Shown: positions 39,005-48,633, counted from the first letter of the stretch. The stretch: 64,000 bases of DNA from Neisseria weaveri (GCF_900638685.1 NZ_LR134533.1:2108001-2172000); one strand, 5' to 3'. Made by a program: numbers and translations. Notes: generated from the letters alone by a model not told the origin.

Positions 39005-40351
39005 ATGAACTTGCCTGTGGTATCAGAAAAATATAAGCAGCATTTGCAGGATTTTGAAGCAAGAATCCTGCAAAACCAGCCTAAAATTGAAGCTTGGTTC
39101 CGTTCTAAATGGGCAAGTCACCGGCCGCCGTTTTATGGGTCGGTCGATATCCGCAACAGCGGCTATAAAATGGCTTCCATCGATATGAACCTGTTTCCCG
39201 GCGGCTTCAACAATCTTAATCCCAATTTTATTCCGCTGGCCGCTGTGGCCGCCCAAGATGCGGTGGAGCGGGCCTGTAAAGAAGCCAAATCGGTATTAAT
39301 CGTGCCGGAAAACCATACCCGCAATACTTTTTACCTGCAAAATGTTTATTCACTCAGCAGCATTTTACGTTCGGCAGGTTTTGAAGTGCGTTTGGGCAGT
39401 TTGAACCCTGATATTGCCGAACCTACCGAGTTTCAGACGGCTTTGGGTGATAAAATTTTGCTGGAACCATTACTGCGCACCCGTGAACGGGTGCATTTGG
39501 CAGATGGTTTCTCCCCCTGTGTGGTGTTGTTAAACAATGATTTGTCAGGCGGTGTGCCTGATATTTTGAAGGGTGTAAACCAAACGGTATTGCCACCGTT
39601 GCACGGGGGATGGACAACGCGCCGTAAAACTACACATTTTGGCGCATACAATAAAGTAGCTGCCGAGTTTGCCGAATTAATCGGTATGGATGAATGGCAG
39701 ATCAATCCTTATTTCGAGCAAATCAGCGGTTTGGATTTTCAAGAGCGTGAAGGCGAGGATGCTTTGGCGGATGCCGTCGAACGGATGTTGGCGAAGATTC
39801 AGGCGAAATACGATGAGAAAGGCATTGATGACAAACCTTTTGTGATTGTTAAAGCCGATGCGGGCACATACGGCATGGGGGTGATGAGCGTGAAGTCTGC
39901 CGATGAGGTGCGTAGCCTGAACCGTAAAAACCGCAATAAAATGGCGAAAGTGAAAGAAGGTTTGGAAGTCAGCGAAGTTATCGTTCAAGAAGGTATCTAT
40001 ACTTATGAGACTCTAAATGGAGCTGTGGCCGAGCCTGTTGTATATATGATGGATAGATTTGTTATCGGTGGCTTTTACCGCGTGCATGAAGGACGGGGGG
40101 CTGACGAAAATCTCAATGCTTCGGGTATGCTTTTTGTGCCACTGGAGCAGAGCATCCCCTCTGTAAGCAGTAGCGGTGATGCCGATCCAGAAGTATTGGC
40201 TGCCTGTAAGCGCGTTTTTGAACAATGGGACAGATTGGGGATGCCGTCTGCATCTGATGCGCCGGATTGCGAATGTAACCGTTTATATGTTTATGGTGTG
40301 ATGGCGAGATTATCGCTGTTGGCTGCATCACTTGAGTTGGAACAAGGTTAA
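39005..40351 (+). CDS. gshA: Glutamate-cysteine ligase, proteobacterial type
   Basis: ATP-dependent enzyme of 448 residues making gamma-glutamylcysteine for glutathione. It belongs to the GshA group of beta- and some gamma-proteobacteria, recognised by SVDIRNSGYKMASIDMNLFP near residue 45, PENHTRNTFYLQN, PLHGGWTTRRKTTHF and KADAGTYGMGVMSV. Its sequence is unlike E. coli GshA. ATG 39005 follows AGGAAG. Single-gene unit; gshB is not in the window. Confidence 0.93.
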   Translation: MNLPVVSEKYKQHLQDFEARILQNQPKIEAWFRSKWASHRPPFYGSVDIRNSGYKMASIDMNLFPGGFNNLNPNFIPLAAVAAQDAVERACKEAKSVLIVPENHTRNTFYLQNVYSLSSILRSAGFEVRLGSLNPDIAEPTEFQTALGDKILLEPLLRTRERVHLADGFSPCVVLLNNDLSGGVPDILKGVNQTVLPPLHGGWTTRRKTTHFGAYNKVAAEFAELIGMDEWQINPYFEQISGLDFQEREGEDALADAVERMLAKIQAKYDEKGIDDKPFVIVKADAGTYGMGVMSVKSADEVRSLNRKNRNKMAKVKEGLEVSEVIVQEGIYTYETLNGAVAEPVVYMMDRFVIGGFYRVHEGRGADENLNASGMLFVPLEQSIPSVSSSGDADPEVLAACKRVFEQWDRLGMPSASDAPDCECNRLYVYGVMARLSLLAASLELEQG

Positions 40352-40377
40352 TAATAATATTTCAAGTAAATATTAAT

Positions 40378-40410
40378 AAGCCGTCTGAGTAGCAATATTC
40401 AGACGGCCTT
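40378..40410 (+). terminator. Imperfect DUS hairpin after gshA
   Basis: AAGCCGTCTGA pairs with the perfect inverse TTCAGACGGCCT (40398-40409), followed by ATTTTTAT. The left arm has lost one DUS base. Confidence 0.6.
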
Positions 40411-40645
40411 ATTTTTATCTTTACAATAATTAACAGATGTATTTTTTAATGCTACAAAGATAAAAATCCGCCTTTGTTAGGCAATACAAAGAACAATCCA
40501 AATCTCCTATTTATCTCCTATTTTTTTGAAGAAAAAAAACAGTCATGTCAAGACTGGTTATCAAAAGCAAAATCCATTATATTGTCTTCCCGGCTGCAAG
40601 ACTTGATGAGTTTTGTGTTTGTAATAACCAAATTGGAATAAACCG

Positions 40646-42925
40646 ATGAATGCTGCAACTAACCTGAAAGTAACTAAGCGAGATGGTCGCTTGGAAGAGC
40701 TAAATCTTGATAAAATTCACCGTGTTATCACATGGGCAGCTAAGGGTTTAAATAATGTTTCAGTTTCTCAGGTTGAGCTGAAATCGCATATCCAGTTTTA
40801 TAACGGCATCCGCACCGATGATATTCATGAAACCATCATTAAAGCGGCTGCAGACTTAATCTCCCAAGAGACGCCGGATTACCAATATTTGGCAGCGCGC
40901 TTGGCAATTTTCCATTTGAGAAAAATTGCTTACGGCGAATATGACCCACCTCATCTGTTTGAGCACGTTTCCAAACTCACTGAAGCAGGCAAATACGACC
41001 GCCACATTTTGGCGGATTACAGCCGCGAAGAATTTGAAGAACTGAACGATTATATCGACCACGAGCGCGATATGACTTTCTCTTACGGCGCGGTCAAGCA
41101 GCTTGAAGGTAAATATCTGGTGCAAAACCGCGTTACCCGCCAAATCTACGAAACGCCGCAGTTTCTGTATATTTTGGTGGCTATGTGCCTATTTGCCAAA
41201 TACCCGAAAACCACCCGTTTGTATTATGTGAAACGCTTTTACGATGCCGTTTCCACCTTCAAAATTTCCCTGCCTACGCCGATTATGTCGGGCGTACGCA
41301 CGCCGACGCGCCAATTCTCAAGCTGCGTGTTGATCGAGTGCGACGACAGCCTCGACAGCATCAACGCCACCACCAGCGCGATTGTGAAATACGTTTCGCA
41401 ACGTGCCGGTATCGGCATCAACGCAGGCCGCATCCGCGGCTTGGGCAGCGAAATCCGCGGCGGCGAAGCACAACACACCGGCTGTATTCCGTTTTTTAAA
41501 ATGTTCCAAGCTGCGGTTAAGTCTTGTTCGCAAGGCGGCGTGCGCGGCGGTGCGGCCACTCTGTTTTACCCGCTGTGGCACATCGAAGTGGAAAGCCTGC
41601 TGGTGCTGAAAAATAACCGCGGCGTAGAAGACAACCGTGTGCGCCATCTTGACTACGGCGTGCAAATCAACCGTCTGCTTTATACCCGCCTGATTAAAGG
41701 CGGCAACATTACTTTGTTCTCGCCCAATGAAGTACCCGGCTTGTACGAAGCGTTTTTTGCCGATCAAGACGAATTCGAGCGTTTGTATACGCAATACGAA
41801 CAGGATCCGAATATCCGCAAACGTGCGTTGCCTGCGACCGAACTGTTTTCATTAATGATGCAGGAGCGCGCCGGCACCGGCCGCATCTACATTCAAAACG
41901 TCGATCATTGCAACACGCACAGCCCGTTTGATCCCAAAGTCGCTCCCGTGCGCCAATCCAACCTGTGCTTGGAAATTGCCTTGCCGACTAAGCCGTTAAA
42001 CGACATTAACGATGAAAACGGCGAAATCGCCTTGTGTACCCTGTCGGCATTCAACTTGGGCGCGTTGGAAAGTTTGGATGAACTCGAAGGCTTGGCCGAT
42101 CTCGCCGTCCGCGCACTCGATGCCTTGTTGGATTATCAGGATTACCCCGTTAAAGCGGCCAAAGTCGCCACCATGAACCGCCGCACCCTCGGCATCGGCG
42201 TGATTAACTACGCCTACTATTTGGCCAAAAACGGTGTGAAATACAGCGACGATTCCGCTATCCCTTTAACCCACCGCACCTTTGAAGCCATCCAATACTA
42301 CTTGCTCAAAGCCTCGGTGGAACTTGCCAAAGAATTCGGTGCCTGCCCGCTGTTCAACGAAACCACTTACGCGCAAGGCAAGCTGCCGATTGATACCTAC
42401 AAAAAAGATTTGGATGCCATCTGCCAAGAGCCGCTGCATCTCGATTGGGAAAGCCTGCGTGCCGACATTGTGAAGCACGGCCTGCGCAATTCAACCTTAA
42501 CCGCCTTGATGCCGTCTGAAACCAGCTCGCAGATTGCCAACGCCACCAACGGCATCGAACCGCCGCGCGGTTTGGTATCTGTGAAAGCCTCGAAAGACGG
42601 TATTCTGAAACAAGTAGTGCCTGAATTCGGCCGTCTGAAAAACCAATACGAACTGCTGTGGCAAATGCCTTCCAACGACGGTTATTTGAAACTTGTCGGC
42701 ATTATGCAGAAGTTTGTCGACCAAGCCATTTCCGCCAATACCAGCTACGACCCGCAACGCTTCGAAGGCGGCCGTGTACCGATGAAGCAACTGCTGAAAG
42801 ACTTGCTCACTGCTTACAAATTCGGCTTGAAAACCCTGTATTACCACAACACTCGTGATGGCGCGGACGATACGCAGACTGACTTGCAGGATGACGGCTG
42901 CGCGGGTGGGGCTTGTAAGATTTAA
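40646..42925 (+). CDS. nrdA: Ribonucleoside-diphosphate reductase, class Ia alpha subunit
   Basis: Catalytic subunit of 759 residues reducing all four ribonucleoside diphosphates. An ATP-cone opens the protein (VTKRDGRLEELNLDKIHRVI). Active-site regions include TPTRQFSSCVLIE and NLCLEIALPT, with the radical-transfer area near LKTLYYHN. The C-terminal redox pair is CAGGAC. A uptake sequence of the AT dialect lies at 42509-42520 encoding MPSE. Followed by a 55-residue membrane peptide, then nrdB. Confidence 0.98.
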   Translation: MNAATNLKVTKRDGRLEELNLDKIHRVITWAAKGLNNVSVSQVELKSHIQFYNGIRTDDIHETIIKAAADLISQETPDYQYLAARLAIFHLRKIAYGEYDPPHLFEHVSKLTEAGKYDRHILADYSREEFEELNDYIDHERDMTFSYGAVKQLEGKYLVQNRVTRQIYETPQFLYILVAMCLFAKYPKTTRLYYVKRFYDAVSTFKISLPTPIMSGVRTPTRQFSSCVLIECDDSLDSINATTSAIVKYVSQRAGIGINAGRIRGLGSEIRGGEAQHTGCIPFFKMFQAAVKSCSQGGVRGGAATLFYPLWHIEVESLLVLKNNRGVEDNRVRHLDYGVQINRLLYTRLIKGGNITLFSPNEVPGLYEAFFADQDEFERLYTQYEQDPNIRKRALPATELFSLMMQERAGTGRIYIQNVDHCNTHSPFDPKVAPVRQSNLCLEIALPTKPLNDINDENGEIALCTLSAFNLGALESLDELEGLADLAVRALDALLDYQDYPVKAAKVATMNRRTLGIGVINYAYYLAKNGVKYSDDSAIPLTHRTFEAIQYYLLKASVELAKEFGACPLFNETTYAQGKLPIDTYKKDLDAICQEPLHLDWESLRADIVKHGLRNSTLTALMPSETSSQIANATNGIEPPRGLVSVKASKDGILKQVVPEFGRLKNQYELLWQMPSNDGYLKLVGIMQKFVDQAISANTSYDPQRFEGGRVPMKQLLKDLLTAYKFGLKTLYYHNTRDGADDTQTDLQDDGCAGGACKI

Positions 42926-43060
42926 GAGTTTTTAAATTTTGAGTGTAAATAGACTTTCTTAATTGAGAGTCTTCTAAATTCAACAATTTAAAGATTCGAA
43001 ATTAGGATTGTCGGATTTACATGGTACTACGTCTTATTATGTTATGAGGCATAATTAACT

Positions 43061-43228
43061 ATGAAAATCAGTGACAAGATTATTAAAGAGGTTTTTACAA
43101 GTAAAGCATTTGTTTGGACCTTTTCATTCTTAATCGCGGTGTTAATTACTGTGGTTTCCATCCGATTTGTTGATGGTATTACTGAAGTTAAACACGGTAA
43201 CACAATAATCAACAGAAAAGTTCAATAA
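43061..43228 (+). CDS. Hypothetical 55-residue single-pass membrane peptide between nrdA and nrdB
   Basis: A short frame starting at ATG 43061 with AGG about eleven bases upstream and ending TAA 43226-43228. It has a basic, soluble N-terminus (MKISDKIIKEVFTSKAF), one strong transmembrane segment (WTFSFLIAVLITVVSI) and a polar tail ending INRKVQ. It lies wholly in the nrdA-nrdB gap and is followed by nrdB after 32 bases. The surrounding gap is more AT-rich than the nrd genes. No family recognised. Confidence 0.65.
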   Translation: MKISDKIIKEVFTSKAFVWTFSFLIAVLITVVSIRFVDGITEVKHGNTIINRKVQ

Positions 43229-43260
43229 CCTCTTTAATTTAAAATATATTGGGAACTTTT

Positions 43261-44415
43261 ATGTCCTGCGAACACTTAGTGATGTCATACAGCACATTCA
43301 GCAAAGAAAAAAATGATGCTTTGCTGGAGCCGATGTTTTTCGGTCAACCTGTGAATGTTGCCCGTTATGACCAGCAAAAATATGAAATTTTTGAAAAGCT
43401 GATTGAAAAACAACTGTCTTTCTTTTGGCGGCCGGAAGAAATCGATGTGTCGCGCGACCGTATCGATTACCAGAATCTGCCTGATCATGAAAAGCATATT
43501 TTCATCAGCAACCTGAAATACCAAACGCTGTTGGATTCGATTCAGGGGCGCAGCCCGAATGTGGCTTTGCTGCCGTTGGTGTCGATTCCGGAGTTGGAAA
43601 CGTGGATTGAAACGTGGTCGTTTTCGGAAACCATCCACTCGCGCAGCTACACGCACATTATCCGTAATATCGTGAACGATCCTTCGGTGGTGTTCGATGA
43701 TATTGTCGATAACGAATACATTATTGCCCGCGCGGAAGATATCGCCTGCTATTACGATGATTTGATTGAATATACCCAATACTACAATCTGTTGGGCGAA
43801 GGCGAGCATCATGTGAACGGTAAGGTGGTTACGGTTAACAAGCGCGAGCTGAAAAAGAAACTGTATCTGTGCCTGATGTGCGTGAATGTGCTGGAAGCGA
43901 TCCGTTTTTATGTGTCGTTTGCCTGCTCGTTTGCTTTTGCCGAACGCGAGTTGATGGAAGGCAATGCAAAAATCATCAAGCTGATTGCGCGAGATGAAGC
44001 TTTGCACTTAACCAGCACGCAGCATATGTTGAACCTGATGCGCAGCGGTGCGGACGACCCTGAAATGGCACAGATTGCCGCCGAGTTGGAGCAGGAATGT
44101 TTCGAATTGTTTAAAACGGCGGCCACTCAGGAAAAAGAGTGGGCGGAGTATCTCTTTAAAGATGGTTCGATGATCGGCCTGAATAAGGAAATTCTCAGTC
44201 AGTACGTTGAATATATTACCAATCTGCGTATGGCGGCGGTGGGTTTGAAGCCTGCTTTTGAAGGAGCGAGCCAAAACCCGATTCCGTGGATTAATGCGTG
44301 GTTGTCGTCTGATAATGTTCAGGTGGCGCCGCAGGAAGTGGAAATCAGCTCTTACTTAATCGGCCAGATTGATGCCGAAGTGAGCGCGGATGATTTGGGC
44401 GATTTTGAGCTGTAA
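43261..44415 (+). CDS. nrdB: Ribonucleoside-diphosphate reductase, class Ia beta subunit
   Basis: Radical-generating diiron subunit of ribonucleotide reductase. [20 protein letters not shown] and [14 protein letters not shown] are nearly invariant in the family. Diiron ligands are visible in the [17 protein letters not shown] block and in [13 protein letters not shown]. The product is 384 residues from ATG 43261, which has GGGA seven bases upstream. Family similarity (MSYSTF) begins at ATG 43282, which lacks a ribosome site, so that is the alternative start. Confidence 0.97.
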   Translation: MSCEHLVMSYSTFSKEKNDALLEPMFFGQPVNVARYDQQKYEIFEKLIEKQLSFFWRPEEIDVSRDRIDYQNLPDHEKHIFISNLKYQTLLDSIQGRSPNVALLPLVSIPELETWIETWSFSETIHSRSYTHIIRNIVNDPSVVFDDIVDNEYIIARAEDIACYYDDLIEYTQYYNLLGEGEHHVNGKVVTVNKRELKKKLYLCLMCVNVLEAIRFYVSFACSFAFAERELMEGNAKIIKLIARDEALHLTSTQHMLNLMRSGADDPEMAQIAAELEQECFELFKTAATQEKEWAEYLFKDGSMIGLNKEILSQYVEYITNLRMAAVGLKPAFEGASQNPIPWINAWLSSDNVQVAPQEVEISSYLIGQIDAEVSADDLGDFEL

Positions 44416-44428
44416 GCATTAATATCGA

Positions 44429-44462
44429 AGGCCGTCTGAAAATTTAAAAGTTCAGACGGCCT
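44429..44462. terminator. DUS hairpin after nrdB
   Basis: Inverted DUS pair with a 10-base loop, 13 bases past the nrdB stop, separating it from the ferredoxin gene. Confidence 0.55.
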
Positions 44463-44549
44463 TAGTGTTTGGACATCGTTATAATTACGAACAGTAATGA
44501 ATCATGGCCGAGCGTTTAATTTATTATTTTGAAACTGATCAGTCACATT

Positions 44550-44846
44550 ATGGTTTTGATTACCACACGCGATAAAATTTTCAAACTCCAAGAAGGGGAA
44601 ACTTTGCTTGAAGGGTTGGAACGTACGGGCCATGAAGTGGAATATCAGTGCAGAAGCGGTTATTGCGGTTCATGCAGGGTAAAGATTTTATCCGGAAAGG
44701 TCAGCTATAAAGAATTTCCATTGGCCTTTGTTGCTCCCGGTGAAATTTTACCTTGCTGTTGTCAGGTGGACGAGGCGGTGACTTTAGATTGCGGCTTGCC
44801 GCAGCAGGAGCCGGATTTGTTTGATCAAGATTTGTTTTCGGAATAA
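44550..44846 (+). CDS. 2Fe-2S ferredoxin, YfaE-like (NrdB maintenance)
   Basis: Plant-type ferredoxin of 98 residues. The cluster loop is QCRSGYCGSCRVK, with a fourth cysteine in LPCCCQVD. In E. coli, the equivalent yfaE follows nrdB and supplies electrons to restore the NrdB diferric-tyrosyl radical cofactor. Position directly after nrdB supports that job here. I start at ATG 44550 (MVLITTRDKIF), giving the family N-terminus; the frame is open slightly further upstream. Confidence 0.88.
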   Translation: MVLITTRDKIFKLQEGETLLEGLERTGHEVEYQCRSGYCGSCRVKILSGKVSYKEFPLAFVAPGEILPCCCQVDEAVTLDCGLPQQEPDLFDQDLFSE

Positions 44847-44865
44847 CAGCTAAAGTGAGGAAGAG

Positions 44866-45318
44866 ATGAAAACCAAATTATTTACGGTTGTCGGCGCATT
44901 GGTATTGGGTGCGTGTACTCATGTGGCGGTGAATGATTCAGGAAAAGTGGAAATGGGCGCAGAGTCAAAATTAAATCGGGTATGGATGCTTGACGAGTGG
45001 CCGGGCTTCACTCGTGAGCAGCTTCATCAGGCTAAAGCAGAAATGAATTTTACGGCTTTGCCGCATGTATCCGCTTATATGGGTTGCAACCGCATGATGT
45101 TTGAAGCCGATGTCAGCCAATCTTCCCGCACGGAAGGCCGATTAGCTTTTGGTGCCGTTGCTTCGACACGCAAGCTTTGTTTTGACAGCATGGCCTTGGA
45201 GCAGGATTTCGGCAACCGTATCGGCAGTTTTACCCGCTATAAGCTGGAAGGCCACCGCTTGATTTTACAAAACGGGCAAGGGCAAACCGCAAGGTTTGTG
45301 GCGCAAGATTGGGATTGA
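44866..45318 (+). CDS. META-domain (HslJ-like) lipoprotein
   Basis: Lipoprotein of 150 residues: lipobox LGAC with Cys17, then a META domain marked by NRVWMLDEWPGF, the AYMGCNRMMFEADV motif and FGAVASTRKLCFDS. The domain is found in HslJ and related envelope proteins associated with stress or secretion phenotypes, with no defined biochemical role. Two further cysteines (CNRM, LCFD) may form a disulfide. GAGG precedes the ATG, 19 bases after the ferredoxin stop, so the two may be co-transcribed. Confidence 0.82.
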   Translation: MKTKLFTVVGALVLGACTHVAVNDSGKVEMGAESKLNRVWMLDEWPGFTREQLHQAKAEMNFTALPHVSAYMGCNRMMFEADVSQSSRTEGRLAFGAVASTRKLCFDSMALEQDFGNRIGSFTRYKLEGHRLILQNGQGQTARFVAQDWD

Positions 45319-45353
45319 GTATTTCAACATTAAAGTACGCTGGAAAATAAACA

Positions 45354-45380
45354 AGGCCGTCTGAATTTTTCAGACGGCCT
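45354..45380. terminator. DUS hairpin between the META lipoprotein gene and mutL
   Basis: Inverted DUS pair with a 3-base loop between convergent genes. Confidence 0.65.
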
Positions 45381-45424
45381 TCCTATCACTTCACCAATTA
45401 TTTCAGCAAAACAATCTTTCTCAC

Positions 45425-47407
45425 TCACTGTCCGCGCAAAAACAGTGCGTCCAATTCTTTCAAAGTGAGCTTCACCCAAGTGGGTCGGCCGTGGTTGCAT
45501 TGGTTGCTGCGCGGGGTGTTTTCCATGTCGCGCAAGAGGGCGTTCATTTCGGGCAGGGTCAGCTGGCGGCCGGCGCGCACGGAGCCGTGGCAGGCCATGG
45601 TGGAAAGGATTTGGTTTTCACGCGCTTCGATGGTTTGCGAACTGCCGTTTTGGGCGATTTCGCGCAACATGTCGCGGGCGAGCGAGGCCACGTCGCTTTT
45701 GCCGAGCATGGCTGGCACGGCGCGCACGGCGATGGTGTTGCCGCCCATGTCGGAAAGCTCCATGCCGAATCCGCGCAGGGCTTCGGCATGGTCGGCAAGG
45801 GCGGCGGTTTCTTCGTGGCTGGCGGCAAAGGTTACGGGGATCAGCAGCCGCTGGCTTTGTAGGCTGCCGAGGGTGTTGCGCTGGGTTTTCATTTTTTCGT
45901 AGTTGATGCGTTCGGCGGCGGCGTGCATATCGATAAGCAGCAGGCTGTCTTCGGCTTGGGCGAGGATATAGATGCCTAAAAGTTGCGCGATGGCAAAGCC
46001 TAAAGGCGGCAGTTCGGCGGCTTGGGGATCGTGCTTTTCAGCATCGGTGCTGCTTGGTTGTTCTGCTGTTTCAGGGTGGATTTCAGACGGCCTTTGGATG
46101 CCGAAACGGGCTTGCTCAAACTGGCTAAGTTCGATGTCTTCATCCGGTTCGGTTTTGCGGTAGAGCTCGGCATAAGTATTTAAGGCGGCGCGGCTTTCGC
46201 GCAGGGATAAGGTGCGCTGTTGCGGTACGCGGGCGGCGGAGTAGGGCGCGGGTGCGGATTTGCCTCCAAAGCCGCCGAAATGTTGTTGCTGCGGCTGCGT
46301 AGTCAGCTTGAGGCCGTCTGAAAGGCTTTCCGGTGCGCTTGGGTTTTCAGACGGCATGGTTACGCCCAGCATGTCGTGCAATACGCTGCCGGCGTTGCTC
46401 ACGCTTTCGGTTTGGTCGGCACGGGTACCGGCCAATGCTTTGTTGAGGGTGTGGAACACCAGTTGGTGTACGGCTTGGCTGTCGCGGAAACGGATTTCGG
46501 TTTTGGTGGGATGCACGTTTACGTCCACCGCTTCGGGCGGCAAGTCGAGAAACAGCACGAAAGCGGGCGTGAGGGCGTTGTGCAACACGTCGCGGTAAGC
46601 TTGTTTCACGGCGTGCAGCATCACTTTGTCGCGCACGAAACGGCGGTTGACGAAACAATACTGCTTGTCGGTTTTGCCTTTGGCAAAGGTGGGCTTGGCG
46701 ATGAAACCGTGGAGCCGCATGATGCCTTCGCCGCTGTCGATCTCCAAAGAGGCCGTCTGAAAATCGTCGCCCACGATGGCGGCGACGCGTTCCCGCAAAC
46801 TCTGGGCGGGCAGTTTGAAGATGCTTTTACCGTCGCGTTTGAGCGAAAAGGCAATATGCGGATGCGCCAGCGCAAGGCGTTCGAGCATGGTGGCACAATG
46901 GGCGTATTCGGTGTTTTCGGATTTTAAAAACTTGCGCCGCGCTGGGGTGTTGAAAAACAGCTCGGCTACTTCTACGGTGGTGCCGACGGGGTGCGCCGCC
47001 GCACCGCTTTCGCTGAGTTTGCCGTCTTCCGCTTTTATCTGATTGGCGTGCGCGCTGCTTTCGGTGCGGCTGGTAAGCGTGAGGCGGCTCACCGATGCGA
47101 TGCTAGCCAAGCCTTCGCCACGAAAGCCCATGCTGGCAACGTGTTCCAAATCGGTGAGCGATTTGATTTTGCTGGTGGCGTGGCGGTGCAGGGCGAGGGA
47201 AATGTCGTCGGCATGGATGCCGCTGCCGTTGTCGGTTACGCGGATCAGCCTGATGCCGCCGCCGGCAAGCTCCACATCAACCGCCGTCGCGCCTGCGTCG
47301 ATGCTGTTTTCTACGATTTCTTTCAAGGCGCTGGCGGGGCGTTCCACCACTTCGCCGGCGGCGATTTGGTTGACGAGATGGTCGGGCAGGGCGGCGATGC
47401 GGTTCAT
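45425..47407 (-). CDS. mutL: DNA mismatch repair protein MutL
   Basis: GHKL ATPase and mismatch-repair matchmaker of 660 residues. ATPase motifs: EIVENSIDAGAT, VTDNGSGI, ASMGFRGEGLASI and HPVGTTVEVAELFFNTPARRK. A variable proline- and serine-rich linker (about 330-470) is followed by the dimerisation domain. That domain carries DMHAAAERINYE, matching the DxHA-x2-E-x4-E nicking motif of endonuclease-type MutL, as expected in bacteria without MutH. Several uptake sequences lie in the gene, including one AT-dialect copy at 46346-46357. Confidence 0.97.
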   Translation of the reverse strand: MNRIAALPDHLVNQIAAGEVVERPASALKEIVENSIDAGATAVDVELAGGGIRLIRVTDNGSGIHADDISLALHRHATSKIKSLTDLEHVASMGFRGEGLASIASVSRLTLTSRTESSAHANQIKAEDGKLSESGAAAHPVGTTVEVAELFFNTPARRKFLKSENTEYAHCATMLERLALAHPHIAFSLKRDGKSIFKLPAQSLRERVAAIVGDDFQTASLEIDSGEGIMRLHGFIAKPTFAKGKTDKQYCFVNRRFVRDKVMLHAVKQAYRDVLHNALTPAFVLFLDLPPEAVDVNVHPTKTEIRFRDSQAVHQLVFHTLNKALAGTRADQTESVSNAGSVLHDMLGVTMPSENPSAPESLSDGLKLTTQPQQQHFGGFGGKSAPAPYSAARVPQQRTLSLRESRAALNTYAELYRKTEPDEDIELSQFEQARFGIQRPSEIHPETAEQPSSTDAEKHDPQAAELPPLGFAIAQLLGIYILAQAEDSLLLIDMHAAAERINYEKMKTQRNTLGSLQSQRLLIPVTFAASHEETAALADHAEALRGFGMELSDMGGNTIAVRAVPAMLGKSDVASLARDMLREIAQNGSSQTIEARENQILSTMACHGSVRAGRQLTLPEMNALLRDMENTPRSNQCNHGRPTWVKLTLKELDALFLRGQ

Positions 47408-47558
47408 GGTTGTACTGGATGTAAGAATAAAAAAGTGGGTTTATTATATAGCAAATGGGCCGTGTTTCTGATACAGCTTCGGGCGGTTTTGTTTGTTGCC
47501 GGAGTGTGGTAAGGATATTTGGTGTGCCGAATGTTGTTTGTAGATGGGAAAAGGGGAT

Positions 47559-48128
47559 ATGGCCTTTATCATTGGTTTATTTTTGGATTTGTACTTGCTT
47601 GTTCTTGTGCTTGTCTTGCTTGTTCTTGTGCTTGTCTTGCTTGCTTTTTTGTTTGTCTTGGGTGTTGTGTTATTTGTGAACGTATGGCCGTTTATATTGT
47701 CTTGGCCTTGGATGGAGATTATTTGTGTTTCCGTAGGGATATTGACCGGTTGGCTGATGGCAGTAATGAGATACAGGTTGTCCGATAAAGATAAGTCAGG
47801 TGCATTGAATGACGGAGATGAAAAATTCAAACACTTTGAAGAAAAAATCGACAAATTTGTAGAAAAGGCGGAGTGCCGGTCAAGCCACATCAACAAAAAA
47901 ATGGGCTTTACACGGTCTTTTGTCAGGAAACAAAACATCATAGCTTTAATGATGATGTTGTGTATGTTGGTCTTGAATTGGATACCTGAATCGGTCGTGG
48001 AACAATACCGCTGGTTGAAATCTGCCGTAGCAGTGTATTGGTTGGCGGTAATTGTAATGTTTTTGTGTTTGTGCGCGGTGTTTGTGAAGGGATTTTGGCT
48101 GTGGCTGTTTAAGCGAAATCCGGAATGA
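47559..48128 (+). CDS. Hypothetical membrane protein with a leucine/valine repeat in TM1
   Basis: Protein of about 189 residues with four hydrophobic regions: a very long first one (about 45 residues, dominated by LVLVLVL repeats), then IICVSVGILTGWLMAVM, IIALMMMLCMLVLNW and AVYWLAVIVMFLCLCAVF. A charged, possibly coiled central segment (GDEKFKHFEEKIDKFVEKAE) lies between. The LV stretch is encoded by an in-frame 21-base tandem repeat. A purine-rich AAAAGGGG precedes ATG 47559; an ATG at 47544 is an alternative start. No family recognised. Confidence 0.6.
   Translation: MAFIIGLFLDLYLLVLVLVLLVLVLVLLAFLFVLGVVLFVNVWPFILSWPWMEIICVSVGILTGWLMAVMRYRLSDKDKSGALNDGDEKFKHFEEKIDKFVEKAECRSSHINKKMGFTRSFVRKQNIIALMMMLCMLVLNWIPESVVEQYRWLKSAVAVYWLAVIVMFLCLCAVFVKGFWLWLFKRNPE
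47594..47642 (+). repeat. 21-base tandem repeat inside the hypothetical membrane gene
   Basis: Unit CTTGCTTGTTCTTGTGCTTG plus T, two full copies (47594-47614, 47615-47635) and a partial third. The period is seven codons, so copy-number change would lengthen the transmembrane stretch without shifting the frame. Confidence 0.85.
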
Positions 48129-48140
48129 TATTTTGCCTTC

Positions 48141-48175
48141 GCAAAGGCCGTCTGAAAATTTCAGACGGCCTTTGC
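48141..48175. terminator. Extended DUS hairpin between convergent genes
   Basis: GCAAAGGCCGTCTGAA and its reverse complement form a 16-bp stem with a 3-base loop. It lies between the membrane-protein gene and fluC and is the longest DUS stem in the window. Confidence 0.75.
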
Positions 48176-48183
48176 GATTGCCG

Positions 48184-48576
48184 TCAGGTTTGCAGAATGG
48201 AGCGTACGGCAGAAACCGTCCATAGGCCTAAGGCCGTAAGCAAGACGGAGCCGAACACATGCAGCGAGATGGTTAAGGCGGCCTGCAGCAGACGCTGGGC
48301 TTGCAACATTTGGACGACTTCGAGAGAAAAAGCGGAAAAAGTGGTAAAGCTGCCGAGAAAACCGGTTATCAGCAGCAGTTTTAAATTGGGGTTACTGCTG
48401 GGGAATAGGGAAAATAATGCTGCCGAGATGCCGATTAGGTAAGCGCCGCCGAAATTGGCGGCGAGCGTACCCAATGCAGGCCAGTTTGCCTGTGCGGGCA
48501 GCCAAAGGCCGAGCAGCCAGCGCAGGGTAGCACCGGTAGCGGCACCGATGCTGATGCTTGCGATAGATTGAAACAT
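48184..48576 (-). CDS. crcB: Fluoride-specific ion channel FluC (CrcB)
   Basis: Small inner-membrane protein of 130 residues with four hydrophobic helices that exports fluoride as a dual-topology dimer. Family motifs are GAATGATLRWLLGLW near the N-terminus, GTLAANFGGAYLIG and the pore sequence TGFLGSFTTFSAFSLE. No fluoride riboswitch was recognised upstream. A DUS hairpin separates it from the next minus-strand gene. Confidence 0.93.
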   Translation of the reverse strand: MFQSIASISIGAATGATLRWLLGLWLPAQANWPALGTLAANFGGAYLIGISAALFSLFPSSNPNLKLLLITGFLGSFTTFSAFSLEVVQMLQAQRLLQAALTISLHVFGSVLLTALGLWTVSAVRSILQT

Positions 48577-48594
48577 AATGCTCCCGTAGCAGAG

Positions 48595-48630
48595 AGGCCG
48601 TCTGAAAACATAAGTATTTTCAGACGGCCT
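48595..48630. terminator. DUS hairpin between the CbiM-like gene and crcB
   Basis: Inverted DUS pair with a 12-base loop, directly after the stop of the upstream minus-strand gene. Confidence 0.55.
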
Positions 48631-48633
48631 TGA

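Noticed and set aside
40450..40645. NrdR boxes upstream of nrdA
   Set aside because: AT-rich words such as CCATTATATTGTC are present, but no convincing pair of 16-base boxes at proper spacing.
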